Below are positions 12,059 through 30,535 of a stretch of 64,000 nucleotides of DNA, one piece after another. The DNA lies in assembly GCF_963576545.1 (NCBI RefSeq), contig NC_083653.1, positions 13,029,858 to 13,093,857 on the forward strand, given 5' to 3'. The position numbers and the translations under genes were made by a program. Every line of letters starts with the position of its first letter. Within the stretch, counting starts at the first letter, position 1. The notes under the pieces are model-generated. The model made no database searches, was not told the origin of the DNA, and was given only the letters and a program-made list of their open reading frames with translations. The stretch comes from Limanda limanda. Its lineage: Eukaryota; Chordata; Actinopteri; Pleuronectiformes; Pleuronectidae.

Positions 12059-12979
12059 CTGGAGAGGAGGAGAAGAGAGGACATTGTTTTACAGAGTATT
12101 GACAGAAAGCCTTTTACTGCTTTAGTATAGATTCATGATAACATTTATGTTAACCTCTTAAAATGTAACTGTTCCTATCCAGCTGGTAAGTCATACATTT
12201 GTGTACGTGTGACCGGGGCCTATGATTCAAGGTCTTCTACGTGTATTTCACTGTGTTTTCATTCTGAGATATTTGTATTCTTTCAGTTTTCTGTGTTAAA
12301 AATGTCATCAACGCTGGTTTGACTTCAGTGTGTGTGTGAAATCAGCTTATGTGAAGTTGTGATGTTGTTGTACGATACACCCTGAGAAATATATTTTATC
12401 TAACTTTAAAGGTACTTGAAATTGTCGATGTATTATAGAAAGCACTGAAAGTTCAGGAGATTAGGATGGAATGTGAAGCTGTGCTTTGCTCAGTATTGTC
12501 CTTGATAAAGTAAGTGAAACACATAATAACACTTGTACTGTGTATTTTATGGAACAAAATATCACTCAATAGGCCGATTAACACTCTGTAAATATACTGG
12601 CTCTCTGATACCTTCCATCCAAAATGATACAGCTGAATACTACACGAGAAGAATAAAGCTTTGTCTGTTTGTTCGCCAGACAACCATAATCAGTGTTGAC
12701 ACAGTGTAAATGATGGAGCTTTATAGACACTCCATGTAACTTTATTGTGAGGAAATTGTTTATTGTTCTTCTCACGAATGAAAAGAATGTTCAAGTGTGA
12801 TTAAACCTGCGACAGTGTTTTGTGCATTTATTTGAGTGTGTCATGAGATGGCTGCATTTACTGCAATTGTGATAATAGACAAATAAATATCAATAATAGG
12901 GTTAGTTAGTAAGTTAAATAATAGTACTGTGAAAATAGTCCAGTGCCTCTTAAGTGATTACTACTACTACTGTTGATGA

Positions 12980-12981
12980 TG

Positions 12982-13061
<80 letters not shown>
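12980..13061. repeat. (AAT)n microsatellite
   Basis: A nearly perfect run of 27 TAA/ATA units. About 60 bp to its right a complementary (ATT)n patch occurs on the same strand, so the two could pair. Confidence 0.95.
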
Positions 13062-13388
13062 CTCCATAAGAATACAATGTTTCTCTAAATTGTTAATATT
13101 GTTTTATTATCAGTTATGATTGTGATTATTATTATTATTATTATTATTATTATGATTATTATTATTAGTAGTAGTAATAGTAGTCCTGCTTTGTTTAGTC
13201 TATATAATAGCAGAAGACTATGTAGGTGTAAATGTTTTACTATCACAAAAAGAGGATGGGGCCTAGGAATTGGCATGACACAGATATAAAAAAAAAATTG
13301 TATGTGCTTTGAATTATGCTTCACTGCAAAGAAATGCATATCTCTACTATAATCTGGATGTGGTGATTGCTGTGCCGTTATTTATGTG

Positions 13389-13390
<2 letters not shown>

Positions 13391-13469
<79 letters not shown>
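13391..13469. repeat. (GT)n microsatellite
   Basis: An uninterrupted GT run of about 79 bp in nkain2 intron 6. It reads as CA repeats in the transcript. Confidence 0.96.
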
Positions 13470-13471
<2 letters not shown>

Positions 13472-15018
13472 TGAGATGGGAACACAGCTGATGCCCTGTT
13501 ATTGGTCCCTGTGGCCGCAGCCAATAAACACCAAAGTAGGGACAACAGCTGGAGAACAATGATAGCGTATTGATGATCTTTGTGTTGGTGTGTGTGTGCG
13601 CGCATATTCATGTGTGTGTACAATAATGTGTGTATAAGCACAACCCATCTGTGTGTGTATGCATACTGTAGACATGTATATCTGTACTCCAGCTCTTGTG
13701 TGAGTGTGTGTTTGTGTTGGCAGCCATTATCTTGGGGGTCGATGATTTATGATCTATGTTATAGCTTCCACTGGGGACGTATAAAAGTACAGAATGGCCC
13801 TTTATTGCCTTTCTTCTTTCGTTAGTCCTACGGTTCATCCATCACTCTGTGTTTCCCATCAACCCGTCTCCCCTCTTTCTCCTTCTCCCTCCGTCTTTCT
13901 GCTATTCTTTCTTAACCATCTTGTTCTCAATTGCTCTTTGTCCGTCTCTCTCTCTCTCTCTCTTTCTCCACGTTCACCCATATCTCTCTCTCTAATTTGC
14001 CCCGGCTTTTCTTTCTAATAAAAGCAGGTATCGATGACCTGTCGGCCGCACATCAATGGAATCACCATTATTCTGCCGTGTTGTTTGTTACAGTGGGGAA
14101 GCTTTTCTCCGTATTGTTTGCTCTGTACAGGACAAAGCGAGATTGAGAGATTGATGCAGGGCCGTCGGAGCCCGGACTCAGACTGATTTCGTGTTGTCCA
14201 ACAGGATCTTTGGGCTTAGAGTAACTGCAGATCTTGTCGAAACTGGCATCCAAGGTTTGACCGTCAGGAAATCCCCATATTGGATACAAAATAAAACCCG
14301 TCTGAACCACAATCCATTTCACAACGCAAGACTTAATCCCCTGGATGAAACCTTTCCATTCACTGTGGGGTAAAGAAGTTTACGGCTGATTATGAAAAAC
14401 AGCTTGAGCGAGATCGAGGATACACTGGTTTTCCTCACACACCCCACCATTATTGGCGACGTGTGAGGGGAGTGCTAAAAGCGTTACTGCAGTGATAAGT
14501 GATGAGACCTTGGGCTGAAAAGTGGTGAGGTCTTGTGCTGACGCAGTGAAAATGTGTTTATATCATCTTATGCAGACCTCAAGGTATCAAACACTGATGA
14601 AAATTAGTCCCTAAACACAGTTCTCTGTTGATGGCGGGGTTGGATTCAAGAGGGAGAGATATCTCAACGTCCCACGCTCAAAAACTAAAGTCAACTTCTT
14701 TGCTCAGCAGAATTACAACTGGATTTAGTTTTATTAACATTCAGCAACAGTAAAAATGGGCTGTGAACACGAAACCAAGCATATCGGGCCAGTAGGTGGT
14801 GATAAAGTCTACATCAACGATCAGTCAAATGCCAGAGAAGAACATTGTGAGCGGGCTCTGTGAGCTTCTTATTTGTTTATTTATTATAATATAATATTTT
14901 TCTGGGGCATTTTTGCTGCTATTTAATATTTGAGGGTGAAAGGGAGAGAGAGAGGGTAAGTACCAAGTACTTATAAGGACTCGTAAAAATGTCTTAAAAC
15001 AGTGTTAGATGATATCAA

Positions 15019-15145
15019 GTGTGAATGGTTGTTTGTCTGTGTATGTTAGCCATGTGAGGCTGTCCAGGGTGCACCCCACCTCTCACCCAATGTCAACTGG
15101 GATTGACTCCAGTTCCCCCCACGCCCCTCAAGAGGATAGTGAAGA
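15019..15145 (+). repeat. Dispersed SINE/LINE-tail-like repeat
   Basis: AAGTGTGAATGGTTGTTTGTC, GCTGTCCAGGGTGCACCCC, CTCACCCAATGTCAACTGGG, TTGACTCCAGTTCCCCCC and CCCCTCAAGAGGATA appear in that order. This is a very common teleost interspersed repeat, probably a LINE 3' tail or a SINE carrying it. It ends about 60 bp left of nkain2 exon 6. Confidence 0.6.
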
Positions 15146-15206
15146 CCAGCGAATTATTCACACTGAGCATTTCCATAGACATGCTGATGGAGAGTAACCA
15201 AACTTA

Positions 15207-19880
<4,674 letters not shown>

Positions 19881-19941
19881 AGCTATCCTCTTCTTCAGAA
19901 ATGAGCTTGACCACGTAGCAGGCGTAGATGAATCCCACCAA
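19881..19941 (-). CDS. nkain2: nkain2 exon 5 (second half of last membrane segment)
   Basis: This 61-bp exon encodes LVGFIYACYVVKLISEEEDS plus the first base of a Phe codon. It follows directly on exon 4 (SLQILLA), so the two together make the last transmembrane helix, after which an acidic EEED stretch starts the cytoplasmic tail. The acceptor is TTTCTAG|TTG and the donor AGCT|GTAAGT. A (TC)n run in transcript sense lies about 45 bp upstream of the acceptor. The match to remembered NKAIN2 (FIYACYVVK) is close. Confidence 0.93.
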
Positions 19942-19986
19942 CTAGAAACAACACAGAGAGCAGAGGAAACAAATCATTATTTTGGA

Positions 19987-19988
<2 letters not shown>

Positions 19989-20038
<50 letters not shown>

Positions 20039-20046
20039 GAGAGAGC
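19989..20046. repeat. (GA)n microsatellite near nkain2 exon 5
   Basis: A GA run of about 58 bp with one interruption. Read on the minus strand it is (TC)n and lies upstream of the exon 5 acceptor. Confidence 0.95.
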
Positions 20047-21932
20047 ATGGATACTGAATATTTACTTGGAAAACAGAGAAAACAGGTGTTGGTGTAATTG
20101 GAGCAGAACAACACAGTGGTATTCTACTCTGAAATTGAGCACTTGAATCAGTGGCTACACACACAAAAACACACACACACACACCCACACATGCCGCTAA
20201 TCACGACTACTACTTGCCTCTTCTCAACCCAAACTTGAGCCTATGGACCAAACTTCAGGACTTCATGACTTGGATCTAGGGAACTTTCTTTTTGGCCTCA
20301 TAAGAAGGACAAGTCCCCATAATGTTACCATGTTCACAGATAAAGGTCCCTACAACATGAGTAATACCTAAACACACACACTGAATGTCTGGCGTCAGCA
20401 AAGACAAATACAAGAGAGAATCGTCGAAACCTCCTCTCTGTTGTGGCGCTCTGGGTAAACACGAGTGAGATTGTGATCACTGAAACTCAATTTTCATCTC
20501 CCTCTGTTGCTGTGGTATTTCGATGTCAGGGCGAGATAGTTCCATGTTCGCCGCTGTTGTCGAGACCAAAAGCCTCGCACACACCGCCACCCACTCCGAG
20601 AGGGCTTTGTTGTGTCGGCCTCACATTGTTCTACCTCATGGTCTCACATCTGTTTGAGGCCATCGACAAACCTGAGAGCAATGCTGGCGGCAGAGAGAAC
20701 TATCACAGAGGAGAGTACAGTGCTGCTATTCTGTGTGCTGTTCTTGTTATCAAGAAATACCACATTCAACACGTGTGCCTGTGTGTTTGTTATTTAGACA
20801 GGGATATAGCAGTCCACATTAGCTGAACACCTTTGCTCTCTGAGCCACTCTCTCATTGGCTGTCTGTTACCAGGGCAACGGATAAGAGGTGGCTGATTGG
20901 AGCAAAGATGCAGGAAGGTGCAGTTTACTTAGGGTCAGCATTTTGATGACTTTATTACCCTGCATTGGTAGGAAAGAGAGGGAAAGCAATGTGGGAAGAG
21001 AGGAGGATACGGGCAGAAAGTGATGGAGGTAAAGGTGTGTGTGTGTGTGTGTGAGGGATTGAACTAACATGTTATACTGAATAAATTAAGCCTTATTGCT
21101 GCATAAGTGTAGGGAAAATGACATTGACTTTGTTGGTATTCCATTGACTACACGCACACACACTCACACGCACACAAACACACACACACACCAGCAAGAA
21201 AACGCACAGCGAGCCGCAAATGCAGCATTTGAGATTCAGTGTATATCTCAAGGTCTTGACCTCATTTACTCTAAATAATGTTCCGCTCCCGAAGCACATC
21301 TCTCCTCCATCCTTTTCTCCTACTCTCTCCCTCGCCCACTTTCAGCCTGCTACATTTCTTCCGTTCTCTTCCCCCCCCCTATACATCCCTGATTTCCTTC
21401 CTGCACCTTTTCTTTTCATTTACCTCGATCTCTTCTCTCCAGTCTCTGACAAGTAAATGAGTCACAGACATATAGTGCTTTTCTTAGTGGGGGGATGAAT
21501 ATACCTTAAACTGAGCCAAATGCTCGGAGCCGACAATGCTGCCAGCAGCACGTTGATCGACGGTGATGAGAAAATCAATTTGGATAAAACAGGAGACTTT
21601 ATGTTGCAGAAATGCCTTTGAGAAATTACCAGTGGTCAAAGATGGCGATAAATCTCCCAGGCTACAAAATCTTTGATGTCAGAACTGTTGAGAGGAATTT
21701 AGCACAGCACATTCATTGTGAAACGTTCAAGGAGACGTATTAGGCTTTTTAGTTTTTTTTCTCCTCTAGTGTGTTTGTGTATAAAACCCCATAGTCCGTG
21801 GTAGCGGGAGCTCCTCCTGCCCACAGAAAACTCCGCTTTTGACATCACAATGCTCCACATTTGCATAATGCACAGCTAGCGGCTAGTCTTTCATGCCCTC
21901 TAACAAAGCCAGGTAAGGCAAGAGCCAAGTCC

Positions 21933-22107
21933 CACCATAGGCTGTGATGGATGACACGACTCCACGTCCTCCCACTATCCAGAAATGAAGCTTAAATACT
22001 CGGGAGACGAGCACCACCTTTTTGCACATTTGGAGCAGGAGCCGGTGCAGTAGGGGCCGCAGCAGTGAGGTCTCAGTGATCTGTCATGTCGTCCATCTTT
22101 ATCTTTT
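21933..22107 (-). mobile_element. Short MITE copy, CCATAGACTGTATA family
   Basis: CCATAGGCTGTGATGGATG at one end and GTCATGTCGTCCATCTTTAT at the other are inverted relatives. CCACTATCCAGAAATGAAGC and a CAGTAG/GAGGTCTCAG core belong to the right half of the family. At about 175 bp this is an internally deleted copy keeping both ends in degenerate form. Confidence 0.6.
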
Positions 22108-22282
22108 ATGAGTGGGCTAACTGGCCAATTGGAGCAGACTGACCTTCTTCAGGAGGGGGGTCTTAAAGAGACATGAGCTAAAACCATGCGTTTCAGACAG
22201 AGGATGAAAAGAGGAGCTGCAGCAATGCACACTATGATCAAAGTGATGTGTTTTTCCTGAACGTTAGAGCCTTTAACATTAG

Positions 22283-22757
22283 TGTCAGGATTGGTGGAAT
22301 TAGATGGACCCAGGAGCAGAGGTAGTTAACAAAAAGAGTATTTAATAAAACTATTAAACTAATTAAACTAGACAAACACAAAACTAAAACACTAAAGGAG
22401 TTAACAACAAAACTTAAACACTAAAGGAGTTGCAAACTGGAAAGACAAGAACAGGAGGAACAAAACACAAGTAAGCTTACACGAGGCTCAGGAGATCAGG
22501 ACAGCACCCAGAAACACAGCAGGAAAAACAGGGGCAATTGAACACAGGTGAAACACATGAGGGCAGGGCTGACAATAACAGACAGGAAGTGAAGACGGAA
22601 ACAACACACAAGGAACAGAGACTACAAAATAAAACAGGAAACAGAAACAGGGTGTGCAAACATGAAAACAACTAGAACACACACAACAGAGATTTACTAA
22701 ACAGAAAACACTTTTACAATTAAACTTAAACATAGACTAAAGTGCCAGATCCTGACA
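22283..22757. mobile_element. 475-bp non-autonomous element with TIRs and ATTAG duplication
   Basis: The left end is TGTCAGGATTGG and the right end is CCAGATCCTGACA, whose complement is TGTCAGGATCTGG. The element is flanked on both sides by ATTAG (22278-22282 and 22758-22762), a 5-bp target duplication. The interior is A-rich, with repeated AACACTAAAGGAGTT at about 22388 and 22420, and carries no open frame. It resembles a common fish repeat bounded by GTCAGGATC ends. The superfamily is not clear from the sequence. Confidence 0.75.
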
Positions 22758-24599
22758 ATTAGAGTGTAAGTCTTTCCAGGTAGTAACCCAAATCAAAATC
22801 ATGAACCTGAACCTGTCTCCTTAAGACATAGCCTCACTCAAGCTTCAGACTGCCTCCCCTTGTCCACTGCCACTACAGCTAAAATGAGTACGACCATTCA
22901 TTATGAAGGAGATTTTAACTGGTACAAAGTCAAAACATTGTTTAAAGGACTTTCAAGAGTCAGGAGACTCACGGAGTTAGAGCGGATCCAGAGCTCATTC
23001 TGTCTTCTGCAGGCTCATTGCCTCTGAAAATGGCTTTTGGGTGCAGTTTCACTAGCACCAGTGAACAGAGAGCAGGGAGCCGTGCCCACACTGCAATAGA
23101 GAACATCTGATCAGCTGTGACAGAGCGTGTTCCTCGGCGCATCAATATCCTGTTAATATTCAGGATAGTCAAGAATTCAGTTTTGGTGTCGATGCATGTA
23201 AACGTAATATCCTCTTTACAATAACTCCTGATTACATCTTCTCCTGATAACTAGGCTGCACCAGTATTAGCTATGACGTGTGTGCTCTGTCCCGTGCTTA
23301 TTGCTGGAGTTCCGGCTCTGGGTTGGTTTGGCGCCTGCAGTCATATCTGGACAATCACGCTCATGACAGACTGTGACAAGTATTTAGCATTTTGAGCAAA
23401 AAAGTTCCCCAAAACAAATCTCATATCTAAACGACATAACACCATCTCCAGGAACAAGTGCTGTTACAAATAAGATTTAGATCAAAATACGTCCAAACAA
23501 CCATCCGCAGCTCTTTGCCCACAGCGCTGTTTCCAGACGACATTGACATTCTCCTTGAAGGTAACTTAATTTATTTATTTTCGTGTCCATTTCACTCCCA
23601 GTGACTCATGCATTGAAGCTTGCAGCATTCAGACCTTTATATATTGCTGCGGAGTGAAATAAGAAAACAAGAAAGAGGGGGAGTGAAGGTTTTTATCAGG
23701 GTTTATGCTCCGGGGGAAAAAATGCAGCAGTGAGAATTAACTGAAAGGCTCATCCGCTTTAAAAGAAATATGCTTCAGCTTTGGGTGTATTTGAACTTCG
23801 ACTGTTGCAAACTTCCTTTTAGTCTCAAACCATTTCTGTAAACGAACAATTGACGACTACAGAGTTGTAGCAACGGCGACTGACAGTAAAAAGGTGTTTG
23901 CTGTTCTAAACATTTCCTCGCTGGTTTGCACAATCAGACAGACAGAATTATAGTTTTTCAGACAGACACTGGTCCTTTTTCACATTTTGTCCGTGGGTTA
24001 GGGTTACTTGGTCAACGCTGCAAAAACGAAGGATGTTTGGTGCGAAGAGCAGGTATGAAAATAGCACAACTTCAGCATGAACTCAGACAGGATCCCTGAC
24101 CCGACGGGCCTGACAAGCAATAACTTGTATAGGTTCACTACTTCACCTCACAGACACATTTATCTAATTCACTGTTTTATGGGGCTTTATGTGCAGTGTC
24201 ACACTCTATCCCAGGAGGCAGGAAGACCGTCTTTATCCCATTTCTGTAACACCCTGTTCAGTCGGTGCTTGTTGCCATGGTAAACACAGCAAATGTAGAT
24301 AGTTATGCAACAACAATCCAGCCAGAACCAAGTGACATTTTTTCTTAAGGCAACAGGAGAGTAATGGTATGGAAAATCATCCGTCAAGTGTTCATGTTCG
24401 TGCCGCTCCACAACAGACCACAACATCTTTCCCATTCAGAGCTTCAGAACAGAATGTTCCGGGCAAATGTTTGCAGGGATGATGCAGCTGCAAATTGGGC
24501 TTCCTGCACATCAGTTACACTTTATCAATGTCTTCACACTGTCTTCTTCAATTTTACACTGAGGCATAGTCCCTGTTTTCAGCCTCCACCAAATGGCAA

Positions 24600-24990
24600 C
24601 TCACTGTGACGTGACCCATTGATTTACCCTGAATTTGGTATTTTGGGCAGCACCATCTTGGAGCTCAAGGATAATGCAAACCCACCTAGACCAGACCCCA
24701 ACTGGATTGTACTAGCTGTCAACCACACAATATCCACTCCCCAATGCCCACGGTACCTCAGTGTCTGTTTTACTCTTAATGGGACCATAACAAAAACAAT
24801 GACATCATACATTATTAAAAAGGACTTGAAACTTGGGATTTAGACCTTAAACTCCAGATGAAAACATTTACTGATGAATATATCAGACAATGCAGGTTTC
24901 AGGCACTTTCACTTTCCAGAACCGGAGTCTACATCCATTTTAATAAGCAATTTATGGTGCCACCCCCCAAAGTCCATATACAGCTAGTTA
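24600..24990. repeat. Probable dispersed repeat
   Basis: CACCATCTTGGAGCTCAAGG, ACCATAACAAAAACAATGAC, AGACCTTAAACTCCAGATGA and GAGTCTACATCCATTTTAAT recall an abundant fish MITE. The ends are not clear and the copy is diverged. A related fragment with AAGCCCAAGATGGCGCTGG may be at 63230-63360. Confidence 0.35.
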
Positions 24991-25920
24991 GGAATGGCTC
25001 CCAATTGCTTTAATTCCCCTTTTTGTCTGCTATAACGGTAATTTGATAAAGTGATGTACAAAATCAAAGATAAGGATTTAGGCTATAGTGCCTGGATACC
25101 TGCACAGATTTATTACTAGATTTTACTACCGTCTTGCAGGTACAAACTCTCCTAAAAAACCTTACAGATAACAAGGTGCCCGAAATGATCAAGAGGCCCA
25201 TAAAAGCGTAGGGCTACATTACCCAAGTAGTAAGGACATTAAAGGTCATTAAAGTAGAAAAAGATAACTGAATCATCATTCTCTCCTACAATAATCAAGT
25301 CCCAAATGCTCCCTGAGCAGAGATCCCAAGAACACCTGGAAGTTCGGAAAAAAGGAGCTGAGGGAGAAATTAGTTGAATGTCAAACAGCTGGTGTTTGAT
25401 AAGGAAGGGGAAACCTGCGCTCTGCATAGCCTCAGACCAATGAACCCGGGGAACACACCAGGGGAGGAGACCTTTCAGAAGAGCAAGGACAGATGCCAGG
25501 GGAAGGCAGCTATAGGTCAGTCACCCAGTGACGCAGTGTGTCCTTTGCCGAGGAGGAAGGTGAGGTCGCATTTTGCCAAAACAATCATGGTGCAAAGTGC
25601 TGACGCGGCGGAATCGTCTCCATCAAGGTCTGTAAAACTTGTAAAACTTAATCAGCTCCCAGGTTGATCTACGACGAACATCTCCGTAGATCCTGACGTT
25701 ATTTAGATCCATAATTAATTCTGTCCCATGTCCTTCGTTCTTTCTCCAGGAAATGTATACTTCTTGTCTTTCTGTATAACAATCTTCCTTTGTATCGAAA
25801 GGATTGTTTTCATCTCAAGTGAAAGAGTCCATTACTGCTGCATCATTTTGCACCAAATTTTGCAGTAATGAAGGTGTCAACTCCATTAGATCAGAACTGT
25901 TTGTGCTGATGACGCCCAGT

Positions 25921-26245
25921 TAAAGGACCAGTATGTGGGATTTAGGGGATTTATCAAAAATGGAATACAATATTTATAATGATATTGTAATAAGCATATA
26001 ATCACCCAAAACTAAGAATCATTGTGATTCATATCTACATGAGGAGTTGACCCTCTTCTATGACGTTTGCCATGTTGCACCACCATGTTTCCTATGTAGC
26101 TCAGAGCAGATAAACCCAACACTGATTCTAGAGAGGCCCTTTTGCATCTGTATGCAACCTGCAGGCCCTGTGGGTTCTCCCTCACACTTGAAAAAGGAGA
26201 GGGGAGGGGAGGGGTATCAATTGGTTTGTTCTATCAACAACTAGA
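25921..26245 (+). repeat. Dispersed teleost MITE-like repeat
   Basis: It starts TAAAGGACCAGTATGTGGG and ATTTAGGGGATTTAT, and later has TTGCACCACCATGTTTCC and a GGGAGGGGAGGGGTATCAA end. This order matches a widespread fish element. A clear inverted right terminus was not found, so the boundaries are approximate. Confidence 0.5.
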
Positions 26246-27916
26246 ACAAACTAGAACCCAATCCATGTATTGATAATAATCACAGACATATCTGTATCTG
26301 TATTTAATGTTTGCCGATATGCTCAGAGATTAACTATTAAAAAAAATAAACAATGCAGAAAAGATGTATGTTTACAATTTTTGTAAAATAAATCTTGACT
26401 AAACTTGCATATATTTGGTAATATTTGTGTTTATATCTGAGTTTATGTCATTGGATGCAAGTACATACTTATTACAGCAACAAGTATCAACCTCACTCAC
26501 CGGAGAAGGATGTTTATTTACAAAGTACGTCACAGTGCTAATGTATAACAATTTCGCAGCTGACATGTCCCCATCCCTGGTTGCACTCCTCTGTTTAATC
26601 GTTTTAAGAATTGCAGTGTTACCTGTCTTAATTTAGAAAAGAAACACACAAACAAAGGAGAGGTTTTACTTATTCAGCAGATATGGGATTAGTGCTGTAG
26701 AGCACAGCGGTGGCCTCGGCTGACTGACATTCAATTCTCATACATTGTTCTTTTCCCTGAGCAACAACAGCTATGAAAACCAATCTGGTCCCAGTGCTGC
26801 CTCCCTGAATACAATTTGAACCTTGCATGACATCACTGTCTGGTGTCAATGACAACAATGTCACATTCAATTCAGGCAATAAAAATGATAATAGAAACAA
26901 CGCTTCATATGCTAATGACTCAATTTCTAACTTCACCGATGATGAATGAGAAAAATATAGAAACAGTCTCAGTTACCTTTTCCCTAGATTGAAAAAAAAT
27001 TACAATTTATGAAAAGATTATCTGTTGATATAATTTGAGATGGATTTACTGACAGAATGCGGAGTGTGTTTCCTTTTCGTTCAGGACCTGAGAAACCACT
27101 GCCACCACAGACCTCAGGTTGTCTGTAGCTTTTCCCTGAATTATTTAAAATGAGTGTCACACCTGAAGCCTCATAGTTGACTCTGAAATTAAATCATTAA
27201 ATGAACAATGTAAGTGTGACAATTTATAAATCTTCAGAGACCTAAGAAAAGAGACTGAATAAGGTTTTATACTGACAGCTGATTACAGCCTATTCTGATG
27301 GAACTATCTCGACATTTTGGATTTGACACCAGAAATATGTCAAGGACATGAGCCCATTTGGAGCACAATGTATGTGATGATGGATGTTGAAATTGTAAAG
27401 TAGTTCACAGGGACTGTTATCGGTGCTTGTTCTCTGAGCCAGTCAGCTCACTCGGTGTGGATAAAAGGTGTCGCATGCAAACAAGCAGGCGTAGCTAATG
27501 TTCATTTTCTTCAGGTGAACCCGGAGGGTTTCAGCCTCAAGGTTATACGGACTGCGTGCTTTAGAAGGCTGAGTGTATCCCGGGTTTTCCTTCCTACCAA
27601 AAACAACAGTAGGTGATTTCACTGATTCGTTTTTCCACTCTATTTGAAGTTATGTAAATTACTGTAATTACTTGCTGCCATGCACTCTAGACCACTGTGC
27701 CAGCAGGAAGCCTAATCATTGATGTTTTTTGTGAAATACCATTTAATTATCAGTCGATCTGAGCTATTAGCAGGTAGAATAAATCGGAAGAAACTGTAAT
27801 CGCAAAAATAATTGCGCATTCCCCCACTTTCCTCCAGCTAGACTGAGGATTCTGTATCTCTATGCTTGGCTTGAGCTTAGATAATCATACTGTGCACCAA
27901 ACTGAAAACAGCAGAG

Positions 27917-28344
27917 ATTGTATATAAAGCTGGATGATGCATCTCCACTTCATCCCACTATCCAGATATGAAGCCAAAGTATCCCAAACGCTGCCATCTT
28001 GCAGTAATGACGCCATTCAGGGCTTTTTGTTTTGGGTCCATATCCCATTCAGAATTTGGAGATTTGAGGTTCATGACCTATACTGGTAACCACAAGGAGG
28101 GGATATAGATGATTTGTCTTCACTTTTGTGGAGCCGACCTGGCATTCATCTTTATAAAGACTACAGTCTATGGTTTGGACTAAATTTCATAGAATCTATC
28201 CATTTAGGTTTCATGTACTTTGACTTTATGGTCTCCCACTGAGGAGACAGGGTTTGTGACCTACAGTGGAGCCAGCCACTAGGAGGCGATCTAACTGCTT
28301 TGGCTTCACTTTTGGCTTGTCCATATTGACATACAGTCTATGGT
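27917..28344 (-). mobile_element. MITE copies, CCATAGACTGTATA family (two fragments)
   Basis: The first part (27917-28175) runs from TTGTATATAAAGCTGGATGA through CCACTATCCAGATATGAAGC to ACTACAGTCTATGG. The second (about 28200-28344) has CCAGCCACTAGGAGGCGATC, GGCTTCACTTTTGG and ends ACATACAGTCTATGG. Both right ends carry the diagnostic terminus. Confidence 0.7.
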
Positions 28345-30217
28345 AGAGTCAGTTAACTCTTGTTGCAGTAAGAGCACAGCTCTGTCAATTCAAGTCAATC
28401 AATCAGCTAACAATTCAACATGTATCCCTTATGAAATACAAATTGAATTTTTACCTATTGTCTGTAGAAGTGTGATTTCCTCTTCAGATAGATGTTCGTA
28501 TCTCATGTAAAAATAAAAAAAAGATTTGGTTCGTAGTTAGAGCTGTACTCCTGCAACATATGAATTTGTAAATCAGTCAAGCAGAAACACAATCACACGG
28601 TCAGTGGCCGAGTTAGACAGACAAACCAGTCCATCACAAACACAACTGATCACCCAACCAAACAAAAGCATGCTCTGCTGAGGACTTTGACAGCTGCAGA
28701 TGCCTCCGAGCCTGTTTTGACTTTATGACACATCTTCATTTGACATTTTGTTAAATCCTGCCCATCCAAAACAGATTTCTGGTATGGAAACTACCCCACC
28801 AGTCAGAACTGGGAGATCACCCCTCATCTCTTCACTAGAGGAAGCAGTTAACCAAAAAAAGCCATAAAACTAGGCACTTTACATCCCAACCAACCCAAAC
28901 CCTCATTTAGTCAGCCAGTTGCCCGGCTGGACGACGTATGTTATCAAGCACCCTGACAGTGTTTCCACCAATTACAGTAAACCAGGCAACCAGTCAGCCA
29001 GTGAACCAGTCAGACTGCGGAGTGTGTGCTCATGGAGCATGACAGTGTTTCCACACACCAATTACAGCGAGACAGTGGTACAGCTGTGTGGTGGCTTGGC
29101 ACTACGCCACACTAGAAGTACCACTATCGATTGACAGAGAGACGCGGCGAGTGGATGAGGAGAGTGGGTGAGAGAATGCTAAGTGAGGAGGGGAAGATGC
29201 AGAATGAACAATAAAGGAGACAGGCAGACAAAAACTCCCAAACTCCGTTCTCTCTGTTTTCTGTAATGGTATAATGATGCATGCATTCACATTTAAGTGT
29301 CAGTTTGTTTATCGCGTCTGCATTCTATGTGTAAACCCGGAAAAAACTACAGTGCAGAGACGACTGGAATGAAAGTGACAGGCCTCCCTCACACCGGCTC
29401 TTTATTTCCACTCCACTGTCTCTCTCTGATCCTGCTAATTATCGCAGTTTGACAGTGCAGTGGAGGAGGAAATTCGATGGCGAGGGGAAAAGACAGGCTG
29501 AGGAAAACAGAGAGAACAAAATATTGTTTGCAACAATGAAATAAGACACAGAGAGAAAGGAAGAGACACACAGAAAATACTGAGATATGCGAGGGAGAGT
29601 CTCCGACCCATTCCCTGTAATGAGGGTATGAAGTCATTAACTTAATGGAGCCAAAATGCTTTGTTCTACTCTAAAACCGAACCTGCAAAGTCGCACAATC
29701 AGCCAACATTACCTGACCAGTTGCAGGAGACAAAGAAGTTGGCGTTGGTTGTATTACACATTACAGAATACATTAAACTAGTGAGTGTTACTGTACAGAG
29801 CATCAAAGTGCATTCATTCGAAAGCACTATGTCACACAAAGAGTATAATTTAACCACTGCACATTAATCCTGTCAACACTAAAAACACATTCACAGAAAC
29901 ACACACTTTCATAACAGACTTTTTTATCAATAGCAAACTTTAGAGGTTCTAAAGCTAAAGTTCCTTTTTTTGCTTTGTTCCAGAATATTAGATTATGTCA
30001 TTCTTTATGAATCATCACTCATAATGACTAATATGAGTGAAAAGGCAAAAAAGAATATATGTAATAAGTGGCACTATTTAACAATGGCAGCGACTGTGAC
30101 CAACAGGCACTCCAATTTTATAAGAAGGACATTTAAAGCCGTGAGCCGATTTCTTTCCATATTCGGCTACTTGACTTTGAAATTACAGTGCATAGCAGAA
30201 GGTACTCATTCAGCTCA

Positions 30218-30535
<318 letters not shown>

